Source: Apostichopus japonicus (taxonomy: Eukaryota > Echinodermata > Holothuroidea > Aspidochirotida > Stichopodidae). From it: a DNA stretch of 64,000 nt. Both the position numbers and the translations under genes were made by a program. The notes under the pieces were generated by a model, which saw nothing but the letters and a program-made list of their open reading frames with translations, was not told the DNA's origin and searched no databases. Position 1 is the stretch's first letter. Each line of letters opens with the position of its first letter. The stretch is taken from the NCBI RefSeq assembly GCF_037975245.1, contig NC_092578.1:12570321-12634320 (forward strand). Reading direction: 5' to 3'. Below are positions 1 through 12,300 of this stretch, in pieces.

Positions 1-164
1 AATGGAAATTATGCGTTATTATTTGAAATATCTCTGTTAATATTATTATGCTGTCTAGATTTGCTTCAAATTTTTTAAAAGCAAGCACAAGTTAGTTTTG
101 GAAATTTCAATTTGGGAAAACTATTGAAATTGTTTCATGAAGAAATATTCACTTTTATTCACAG

Positions 165-315
165 GAAACATCGGTGGTCACCAGGGTATCCTTTTCTAAT
201 AATGGCCCCATTCGAACAACAACAGAAATAGAAACAGGGGCAAAGCTGACAAACTTTGATAGGGCTAGTCCACCAGCTAACCGCAGACCTCGATCCCGAG
301 ATAGACTGAGGGAAG
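165..315 (+). CDS. RACGAP1: RACGAP1 exon (first visible), linker before C1 domain
   Basis: Acceptor ttattcacag and donor g|gtaag. The exon enters in phase 0 and leaves in phase 1. It encodes 50 residues of low-complexity polar linker beginning [16 protein letters not shown]. The reading continues past the donor for about 40 codons, but that part is intron. Confidence 0.85.
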
Positions 316-3300
316 GTAAGATGTGCTGCAGAAAGCACTTTTTGTTACTAAAACTTGGAAGTAGCTGGTTGCATTTAATTAATAAAAAAGATGACAGAAC
401 GAACTTGAATTACCCACTACCATCAGATCTGAAACTCTGAAAGCTTATGCACTGTGCTGTACAAGCAGAGCCGAAGAAGCATTCCTTCATGCCCTTAACG
501 AGCAGCAAGCTGGTAATTAACATAATCTGCTCATGATAGTAACTTTCCCTACTACTAAAGTTCATTGGGCCTAGGTACATCTGCTACTAATCAATTCTAT
601 AGCTGTCCAAGTGCTGCATGCCATCCTCCTTGTCTTCAGAATTGTATGTGTGTGTATCAGACCTTGGCTATTACTGGCTGAATACCACAGTGGATTGCCA
701 GTAGGGTGAAAAAAAAACATAAAAATGGCAGTTTTGTATTTATGCATGTAGACAATAATAACTGAAACACATGATAAGTTGGTGAACAATCATCCAACAA
801 TAATCTTTCTTGTGTGTGTTGGGGGGGGTGGGGTGGAAAGCTAGAGGGGATTGCAACAGTAGGAAGTTTACGCTTTTATTCTGTTACACATTTGTATTGA
901 TTTGCAAGTACTTTAAACTTCTAGTTTCTGCAGTGAGCGATAGATTTCAAAGTGTAACACTAGATGTCAATATCACCATTCTACTTAATGCTTGGTATCT
1001 ATTTTATGACCTTCAGGTATTGTTGAGACAAATGATGCATTCTGGGAGGCTAACCCATCCTTCCAAAATGCCCTGAAAGCTGGACGACAACAGGAGGAGA
1101 ACGTTCCTTCCAAGAGTCCAGTCAGCAGGTCTAAGGGACCCAGACAGCATGACTTCTCTACCAAGACAGTGATCAAACCAGAAACATGCTTCCCAGTAAG
1201 TCAGATATAGTCCAGACGTTTTGAAGGATTAGATATGCAATTCACAAAAGATGTTTCATACGATCTAGCTCAAAAAATGTTGGTTGATGAAAATGTTTGT
1301 TTCATCTGAAATTTAAGAGAGAATTTAATCATAGAAATATGCAGAGCATTCTTGTTTCATTGTTTTAATGCTGTGTTTGCTTGGTACTGTGTTCCGAAAG
1401 CTGAAAGAAGCTCTGTATTTTCCAGTATTAATTTGCTACCGTTAGACTGAATTTTGATGTGATTGAAGCACAATACATAGGTTCTTCAAGGTAAGAAAAA
1501 GAAACTTTTGGTGTTTCTTTAGATGTTAGGAGACAACGACACAAACTGGCTTTGTCTATAAATTATATTTATAGCCTAACTTGACATTGACACAAGTTCT
1601 GACATTCCAAATGATCATGTTTTCATTTCAGTGTGGAAAGCGTATCAAGTTTGGAAAGTATGCCATGAAATGTCGAGGTAAGTGTAGTTATAGTAACATC
1701 AATCTTTAATGATCACTTTGGGAATAATCTAATGGTGAATGTCTGTGTAACACATTTATAGGCTCTTGATTTTCTCCCTCATGTCCCAATGGTTCATTTG
1801 TACATAAACTGCTCTATATCTTTGCAATTCATAGCAACTTGACCATTCTGCATATCATCTTGCTATGTGATACTGGAAATATTATTCTCTGTCACTTAAA
1901 GCAGCTAGTTGTGTTTGCAGCTTAAAACTTTCTAGTTTCTTGTATTGCAAATACATGGGGGCAAAAATATATTGTAAGTGTATTGATTCTTTTGAATAGA
2001 TCTTTAATATTTTGAATATATTTAAAATTTCATATCATAATACACTCTTTACTGACTCAATGGCAAGTGCACTAGTGTTGTATTATGCTACTGTAGAAGG
2101 AAATTCAACTGTATTCTGTAAGTTGAGTGTTTTGAAAATCAGAGTCATTTTATTAGTTATTGATATTTTGATAACAAACTGCTTCAATCAGTGCAAGGTC
2201 TCAAAATTGAGGTCAAGCAGTTGGTTGTTTCCGATATCAACTGAGCATCAGTTACTTCTTGCTCACAAATTGTTGTCTGGTATTCCCAAGGGTATAGATT
2301 TCCTCTTTTAATTTAAGTTCTACTTACAAATTGAATATTATCTATGTAAGAATAAGCCTAATCCTCCAATCTCTCTTCAAGAATTTAAAACTGCCTTTAG
2401 TAAGAAGGATATCATTTGCAGTCAGCTCTCTTTTTATAGGGTCGCATTACTTGTTTGGTTTCCTGTTTGATATTTCTTCTTCGTAATGTTTTACTTCTCA
2501 ACGTTGTGCAAGTGGCGATCGTTATATTTGAATAGTATTATTGTATGTTTTGTCTCTGCGATTGCACTGTATGTATTGATATTGTTATGTACTATTAAGA
2601 CTAAAGATAAGAAAATAATAAATTGTTTGGCAATGATTGAGTTGTATTGTAATACTAAAGAACTCACAAAATTATCATGTCTATTTGTATAAATGTCAAA
2701 TGAGTCAATTAAAGAGATGAAACAAAAGCTGAGCATCGGTTACTTATCGCTCACAGATTGTCGTCTGGTGTGTCACCCAGACTGTAAGGACCAAGCCAAC
2801 TTGCCATGCATACCCGCAAGAGGCACTCCAGGGAAGAACCAACCCTTGGAACTAGAGGAGGTAGCCCCCACTACCCCTCCTTTGATCCCTTCAATAGTGG
2901 TAAGAGTTCTCTTATTGTCACCTCTGAACTTCCACAGAAGGTCCTTACTAAATGTGATTTAAGACAACACTTAGTATCCTGTGTCAATTCTTTGATTTAA
3001 TTTAGGCTGAGGCTGGACTGTTTCACAGTTGAAACAAGTTCACATCCTACAGGGTTTGAAATTTGTAAGAAATAATTCCAATCAGAAGCACAGGTATACT
3101 CATATCAGATTGTTTGAGGTTGGAAATATTCTTTTTGCTGAATGGCTTGTTAAAGGTCAATGGACACCTAGGAACAACATTGCCCTAATCACTCTACTAG
3201 GCATTAGAAAATGAAAACTCCCACCAAAGTCCATCAAAGACCATTTCACAGTCTTTTCTTAAGTCTAGTTTCATTTATGAATAAACATGAGCTTATTATG

Positions 3301-6300
3301 CACATTGTCGATGTTAAGGGTGTGACTGCTTAATTTTCTGTAAATGATATTCCTCTGTGTTTACAACCTTCGTTTCAAGGACATTGAATACATGTTTGTG
3401 GCAAAAGGCAAGTTTTTGAAATGTTTTATTGTCTTCTTTGAGAAGAGGAACATCACATTATTCAAATGATATATGTGGGCTTGTAATTAGGGGTTAAATT
3501 ATTAAAGGCTTAAATGAGAAATTCTGATGAGCGCAACACTCTTACGATATAGTTTGCAGATATCTAATAAGTATTCCCAGATTTGTCAATACTTCAATTG
3601 TGTAAATCTCGGAAATGAAAGAGAGCTTTTCGAAAATTTCAACAGATTTTGAATGAGGTGATCACACACAACCAATGTACTGAATATTCATGAGGCAAAT
3701 TGGATAGCAGTCCGAAGACCTATCTGTATGGTAGAATCTGTATGGATTCATTTACTGTTTATTTGGTATTGGTTTGTATGACAAAGAAATAGATCAGGAT
3801 GTTGAGTAAATCTGCCCTTTTAGTGAACAGACGACAATCGTAACGATAATTAAAAGCAGTCTTAAATAAACCTGGAAAAAAAAAGTTTATTTGAAAGTGA
3901 CACTTGAAGGTCTGCAGTCAATGGAGGAGACATGCAACAGACTTCATATCTACAGATAAAAGACATTTGCGTCAGCAATTCTAAACTCAAAGAACTGGGC
4001 CTAAACTCAAACGGGAATCCTTTCTTCATCACAGATTCAGCTGATAACTGAAATTGAAAGACGAGGCCTGACAGAGAAAGGACTTTACCGTGTGCCTGGA
4101 TCAGAGACCAGCGTCAAGGATCTGAAGGAGAAACTGCTACAGAATCGAGAAGCCAATCCATTTGTGAGTTTCATTACGCTGCATCAAAATTATCTGCAGT
4201 AATCATATAATAACCTGAAACATTTATATTTTCAACCATGAAAGATTGGTGTTCTGATTATAGAAAGGTACATTTTTTTCTGTGCTAAGTTCATGGTCTA
4301 AACAGCTAAGAAATTAACCTGATTTTGTATGTTGTATTATCCTCAAGATTGTGCAGTTTGCACAATGTACTGTTATATTTTTTGTTAAAAAAATGCTCCT
4401 TATCCATCTTCTGTAGTTCAACTAAGTGTTCTATTGATTGTTATTGTTGCTGCTGTCCTGTGAGGCTAGAAAGTAAGAGAGATAACTGTTACAAAGATGT
4501 GAAGATCTCTCCAGAATTAGTTCATAAAATATACTCTGTAAGAGTTGGATTAGGGGATGTGATCATCACAACAAATGAACTATGACATTTCATTGGTTTA
4601 TGTTAATGTTGCACATCATTTCTTCAAATAGTAAACAATAACTTTAATGTAATAACGAATGTCTCTGTTAGAGCTTTGACTTATTAGTCTTCTGCCTTTC
4701 AACTCTTTTGAACGATCTGGTTGATTTGAGATTCCACTCTTTCTCTGACAGGATAAGATATACGACATCCACGTCCTCAGTGGCACTCTGAAAGACTTCC
4801 TTAGGAAACTAGCCGAACCGCTTGTGACTTTTAAGCTCCACCCTAAATTTATGGAAGCTGCAGGTTAGTATTAGATGAACTCCTCTGGATTCTGATTCTT
4901 TCCAGGTTCTTTTTTACTTGAAAAGTTGAAATGAAACAAAATAGATTCTAGCCCTACAATTATTTCCTTTGTAGGCAACTAATAATTTAAGAAGACTTGA
5001 ATCATCTTGATCATTCTATCATTGGGATTTAAGAGTTGGTTATTGTTTGGTACAGCCATAGGTTACTAGGGAAAAGTGCTGTTATGCAACTTTAGTAACT
5101 TGCTATATTTTGTTTATTGTTTCATACAGTAACACATTTTTTTTTGAAAACTCGAAAATTTGTCATTCAGAGGGTAACAGTTTCATTATTCTTGGCTTTG
5201 TTTGCCTATAAGGATAACTCTTCTCCCTGAGGTAAACAGTGCACAATTGTTTTAGTTTAGTAATTTAATAATGTTGGGTGGGGGGGGGGATACATCAGCT
5301 AATTCATTGTTTCCTGCTATTTCTGTGGATAAAAAAATATATGAGATACTGCATTACAGAGTCTGACTAACACCTCTAAGTAAAGTAGTTGTTAATGTAT
5401 ACTAATGGACCATTATGTAAAGTTAGATCACTCATTTTGGTAGAGCTTGGGCCTCTCAACCGCACTTTTATTAATCCCAACTCCAGCCAAAGTTGGCTTT
5501 GCTTTCTTCGAAATATGTTTACAGTGTCCTGGACAGGTTTCAGTTTATCCTCTTCTTCACAGATGTACAACTTTACACATATTCTGTTCAATGGTTTCCT
5601 ACGTCCTTTGTCCTTCCTACTTCTTGTCTACAAATATCGCATCCAACTATTCCTTCCTCCTCTCACAGATATTAATGATATCGATGACAGTTTGACATCA
5701 ATCTATCAGGCTATCAGTGAACTCCCCATGGTGCACAGAGACACGCTGGCTTATGTTGTCCTCCATTTACAACGGTTAGTCTCACCCTCAGGCTATCCAA
5801 AGAACCCTCTTTTTTAAAACATTCGACTAATCAAATCTATAGTTGGCTTGCATTCAAAGGGTTTGAGTAGATAACTTTGGTATGAATGCAAGGAATTAAG
5901 AAGACATCTGATTTGGTGAGGTTCTATGACACTTATATGACATTGGATCAATACTCTCTCATTTCTTTGGGAGGGGGAAGGGGGAGGGGAGGGGGAGAGT
6001 GAAAACAGATTTTGGGCAAAGTTGAAGTGTATCAGAGTTGTTAATTTTATTTGTCAGTGCGTCTGTTACTTTGAAGTTGTCTGTCAGTCTCTTTTACCGG
6101 TGTTCCATTTCTTAGAGAAGAGTTACTGAATCATCAGATTAAGGGGAGAGGGGGTGGGGGGGGGGGTTTGTAGGGCAGGGATTTTGGGCAAAGTTGAAGT
6201 GTACCAGAGGTGTTAAATTGATGCGTCTGTTATTTCAAAGTTGTCTGTCAGTATCTATTACCGGTGTTCCATTTTTTAGAGAAGAGTTACTGAATCATCA

Positions 6301-9300
6301 TATTAATGAGAGCTGGGAGGGGGCTGTATTGCAGGGAATTTGGGCAAAGTTGAAGGGTATCAGAGTTGTTAATTTATTTGTCAATGAATGCATCTGTTAA
6401 TTTGAAGTTGTCTGTCAGTATCTATTACCGGTGTTCCATTTCTTAGAGAAGAGTTACTGAATCATCAGATTAAGGGGAGTGAGGGGGAGGGGGGTTGTAG
6501 GGCAGGGATTTTGGGCAAAGTTGAAGTGTACCTGAGGTGTTAAATTGATTTGTCAGTGTTTCTGTTATTTTGTTCTTGTTTGATATATCTGTCTGTCAGT
6601 CTTGATTACCAGGATTTTGTTTTCTTTTTTTTTCAGAGTTGCTGAATCATCAGATTGTGGCATGCCAGCATCTAACCTTGCCAAGGTGTTTGGTCCTACC
6701 GTTGTTGGACACGCATCCAAAGACCCTGAACCCATGGTCATTATGAACGACACCCGGCTCCAAGCACCGGTAAGTAACCCTACCTGTAGGTAATATAACA
6801 TAAGGCTTCTGAAATCATACTTACAGTTGGAGCAGTAGCACCAGTAAGCAGCCCTATCCAGTAGCGTTGGGCGATATTTGCTTTTTAATGTCACGATAAA
6901 TAGTTCAAAAATTATCGCGATACTTCGATAATTTTTTCTTGTTGTTTTTAGTGTGTTCGCGAACACACTATAAACAATTGCCGATTTCCCACCGGTGTTT
7001 TCACGCAGCAAACACACCGAGCATAATGGCGTGGGGTTCAGGGCCCGCCTTAGAGCCCCGTTGGGGTCAAGGGGTGGAACCCCTTGTGGGGGTCCAGGGG
7101 CGAAGGCCCCCGGAAAAGTTAAGTATTTTTGCGTGTATGTCGATAAAAAATTCGCAATTGAGGATTCAAAATACCGACTAACTTTATGAATTAAAATTGT
7201 CACGAAACTGATGAAAGTTTTAAAATGACAAGTTAGAGTAGCTATATTATGTGATAAAATGAAAAAAGAATTAATCTGTCTTACAATCTGTCTTAATCTG
7301 TCTTTACTTACAAAACTGTCGATATTATGAAACAAACTACGTTCGGCAAAGCCCCGTTTCTAGACTGCCTAACAATCAGTTTACAACTGCAGTGTTTAAC
7401 CGTACTTAAATATCACGGTAGGGTAATGTGCTTCAAATTTTCGCAGGTACCTTGCAAAACAACCCCCCTGTCTAACACCTGTTTGTTAACATTTTTGGCA
7501 CGGTTCCAAAAATCTTTTCATGGAGTAAACTTTTTTGGCTCCACCCTAGAATTAATTAGGTCAGTCAGTAAAGGATCCGTAAAGTTTACCTTAGACGTTC
7601 AAGGAAAGAAGGTAAATATCCCCGTAACATTAAGGTAAGTAAAACACACCTCAAGCCAACCGACTCCTCCGCATGAACAAAACAAACTATTCCCCATGAT
7701 ACACGAGGCACAGTCTATACCATACAGACATACTGTAGCACGATATCAAGGCCCCAATAGCTACAGTATGGCCATCTTTATGAAAGTAAACCTTGTAATT
7801 CCATGTTTTAGGCCACCAGGCGTGATTAACTTAATGCTAAATATTGTTTCCATGTCATTGTAGAAATCGTCAACTTCGCAAAATACAATTAGTTGTGTTT
7901 TTGTTGTTACGTGAGATCCGTAACGGACGAAGTGGTTAGGCTACTTACTATACACTTAACTATGGTAGGATATTATTATTTGGGAAATTCTAGAAAATAC
8001 TTTCTTTCCCCCGCTTTACACCATATGTGGTCTTCTGGTTTATTCATAAATGGGTGTACTAGAGCCTTGTTTACATGACACTTGTTGCATTTAGCACGAT
8101 ATGCCAGTTTCGCGTGAATTTCTCGAAAGTATTTTGCTCGATCTTTCGTAAAATTAGAAAGGTGTACCAACTTACTTTTCGTACACAATTGGTAATTTCT
8201 CTACTGATTTTCAGAGTTTTGTTCTCTATACAGTCAATGTTGTAAAGAACAGGTTTTCACGAAGTTCAAAAGTCAGTAAATGAAGTTGATAAAATATTTC
8301 TTTTCAACTTTCTTAACCATGGAATGCTAGAATAACATTTACACATAAAACGGAGAATTTTTTTTCTACATCTATTTCAAATTTCTTTCACAAGAAATTA
8401 TCGTCATTTGTTCAATCCTCAAAAAATATCGTCTTGAAAAAAGATTATCACGATAATAATATTTTTCGATATATCGCCCAACCGTGTTGGTAGCCAGTTA
8501 GTAGCCCTAGTTGTAGCCAGCAAATAGCCCTAATTGTAGCCAGTTAATAGCCCTGTCGGTAGCCAGTAAAATAGCCTAGTTGTAGCCAGTTAATAGCCCT
8601 GTTGGTAGCCATTAAGTGCTACAGTTGTAGCCAGTAAATATCCCTTGTTGTAGCCAGTTAATAGCCCTGTTGGTAGCCAGTAAATAGCCCTGTTGGTAGC
8701 CAGTAAATAGCCTAGTTGTAGCCAGTAAATATCCCTATTTGTAGCCAGTGAATAGCCCCATCCATAGCCAGTAAGTGGCCCCAGTTGTAGCCAGTAAATA
8801 GCCCTGTCTGTAGCCAGTTAGTAGCCACAATTGTAGCTATTATGACACCTGTGTACAAAGCAGAGGTGAATAGCTGTTGGCAATTTTAATGAACCCAGGC
8901 TCAAACACCAGTGAGTGTATATCGATAATATATGAATGTGTTTCCTTCGAAAATTTCAGGTAATGGAGAGGTTTCTCTCAATCCCTTCTGACTTTTGGAA
9001 ATCATTTACAAATGTGACAGCAAATGGACCACAGGAACACTCTAATGTGATAGCGAACCCTAACACTGGAACTCCTGGTGCTGGACAAGGAGGTAAGGAC
9101 ATTGACCTTTGGTGGTGACTGTAATTAACAGAGGTCATTTCATGGTTTTAATCGACTTATCATAATTTAACATTGTACAACTTAAGTGCATTCCTCACCG
9201 GACACTTTTAACCCCATCTAATCAGAGGGCTGCAGTCAGCTGCTAATTGGCTAATTCATCTGATGGCAATTAATCCTTCCATCCAGACTGTTTTATGCAA

Positions 9301-12300
9301 ATTAGTCTGGGGAAATCATCAAGTTGTTTGTATGTATTTGTATGTATTTTAGATCCTCCTGCAAGCAGGAACTCGCAAAGAAGCCATCATTGGCTTATCA
9401 TAGCCGCAAGCTGGCCGTAGTCAGTCTCTTACATTCATATTTAACGTCCATGATTATGAATTGTCAACAACTCTGTAACTGGACGACATACATTAATCTT
9501 TGAGTGACTCAAACGGTGTATGCTTCATCATGTAGTTTTGGCAAATATGTAATTTTGGGTAGATAACATTATTCGTTGCATGCAACATGTCTGTGTGTGT
9601 GGAATTCATGTCATACTGATTAACTTCTTTTTGTGCTAACTGTCACTGTTGTCTATTTACAAGAACTTTGCATTACAAGAGTGATTGTTCAATAGTCCAA
9701 AGTTTTTATCAGTTGTTTATATAAACCAGTTTTCATGAAGTGTTTTATTTTGATTGGATATTGTTGCATGTGTCCCCTCACATCACCTTAACTCCATCTC
9801 ACTGTCTCCAGTCTTGCGTATGACTCACATGGCCTACAGTGTATACAGTTGCAAGGTGTTATATGTTCCATTATAAGCACAGGTGAACCTGTTTCATTAG
9901 TAACACACTATCAGAATTAGTTACTTGAGTTTCCCAATACCTCATTCTCCAGAAAAATATGAAATTGAGCCGAAGAACGTCCTTCGAGTAATGTTTTCCC
10001 TCTTTTGATACGTGCATGGACTTGACTTAGTTTCTTTTCCAAATATTCATAGTTGAGGAAAAGCAGCAGTTCATTGTAATAACTTGACAGTAAGATAAAA
10101 CATTCTAAAATGATTTAACCTGGCAGGACGTGGACAGACACACCTTTATAATGGAACATATTGTATGCTCTTTAATCAACTAACGTTTGTTCTCACCGGT
10201 GTATTTTATCTATCGCACGACCATTTTATTTCAGTTGGATCATACTCTTACAGGAGCTATGGCAGCATGAGGACAAAGCCTCCACCAGGTTGGCATTAAT
10301 CTGCATAGCTTGATACCATTCTAATCTCTTGTCTTCAGTGTGTAACACTAGTGACCACATCAGGACTTCGGGGGGAGGAGGATGGAGGGGTTAGCACTAT
10401 AAATTTAATTGACCATCCACATAATCATAGCCAGATTATCAAGGAGTCAATGTACCTTCAGGGCTTCATGCAAAAAAATGAACGGTGAGATGGACTGTTT
10501 CACTTTGAGTCATAATGATTGTTTTTTAGCATTATTTCGATTGATGACTGAGACATATGGCTTGGTCATATGCAACTACTTATTGGTCAGCGTGTTGAAA
10601 AGAGAGCCAAACATGAGTCATCATATAATGAGAACTAAACTCTTCTGCAGTGTAATACACTTTCCAGTCAATCTCAGATTGTCAATCTCAGTGGGTCCCT
10701 CAGGGCCTATGGAAGTGTGTTATCTTTCATCTGATATCGTCCATCTCTCAGGTGGTCCATTGTCCATCTTTAAGATGGTCCATCTCTCAGATGGTCCATT
10801 CTCCATCTCTCAGATGGTCCATTCTCCATCTATAAGATGGTCCATCTCTCAGATCATTAGTCAGATGGTCCATTCTCCATCTCTCAGATGGTCCATTCTC
10901 CATCTCTCTCGGATGGTTGGTGTTAGAGGAGGAATGTCAAGAGATTACAATGTTATCAGTCTGCCTGCTACTTTAACCTTACTACATAAGATATAATCTC
11001 ATTTGCTTTTCAATCATTCTGCAGTTTACATAAATCAGATTTTCGTACATCTGGTACTGAATTCTGAGTTATTTTGTTCCATTAATACAGTCCTTTGTGT
11101 ACAGAGTTTTATGGAAATTATCAACATTGTATTTATGGAGTCTCAGGTTGGATGAAACGGCTCCGACAACAGATAGCTATTAGCAGTTTTATGTTTGCTA
11201 ACACTGCTGTGTGATTTGCCATCTTGCTTTCCATTTTGCATTTCATCTGTCGTTGGAGATCTCAGCTGACATTAACTAACACTCGCAGGCCCATATCCAG
11301 GTTGGAACAAAGGGCAGTGTGCAGATTTCTATGGCAACGTCATGTTTAATAAAAAAGAAACTTAAGAAGTTACAGGCCACAAGTATTGTGTTACTACTTA
11401 AAATTGTTGGTGCCCCTCCTTAAATTGGTGGTGCCCCTCCTTAAATTGTTGGTGCCCGCCAACTCAGAATTCCTAGCTACAGGCCTGCCCACTCTTCAGT
11501 AGTATTGATAACTATAAACTATTGTTTTGTGATGAATTTGTCACAATCTGATAGCATCATTCTCAATTCATGCAAATAATGCAGCCCTGGATGTAAAAAA
11601 ACAAAATTAGTTTTAAAGAAAATGGAATACCATCCATGTTGTTTGCTATTTCTAGATCTCATTGCATGCCATCACACAATATATTCTGCCTTGCCTGGGC
11701 AGGTTGTTTGATTTCTAAAGAAAGATAGGAGAACATTTAAAAATGTTTACAACATTTACATATAGGTATGAGGAGCATACAAGACAAATTCCACACATAA
11801 AAGTGTTAAATAATTGTAATTCAAAATAATGAAAATTCACGATTTGAATATCATGTTCTGATTAGCTTACCCAAGTTTTCATCATGTACATAGACCTATC
11901 TGCCTTCAGTTTAGTGGTAGATACTTTGGGTTGGGTGGAGGAAGGTGGGGGGGGGGGGGTGGTAGACCAGGTGTCAGATGCTGCTAAGGTTTTGCATTTT
12001 CACTTTGTAGCATAATGTTGCAAATTGTTATCTGAATGTCATTATGCTGAAATTGCAGTATTTCATGTTTCTCAATTCATGTGTTTAGGCATATGTACTG
12101 TGCTCATTTTTTTTTTCTTGGTTATCTGTTCTTTTTATTTTAGGAGTTAAGATACTTTTGTGATGATTAGACCATCATTCATTACTTAAAATCCTTCCAA
12201 TAAAATCTTGCTTGCTGTGAGTGATAAAATTAATAAACAATTGTGAGATCTGTTGTTGTTGATGTCATGATGGAACTTTATCATTGGTGAACATTCAGTA

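Noticed and set aside
6565-7335. 256-codon minus-strand frame
   Set aside because: It runs antisense across the RACGAP1 exon 6637-6769 and into a transposon; no domain and no conservation pattern.
9353-9414. Possible RACGAP1 exon starting ATCCTCCTGCAAGCAGG
   Set aside because: It stays open for about 20 codons but has no donor before a stop and no similarity to the RACGAP1 tail.
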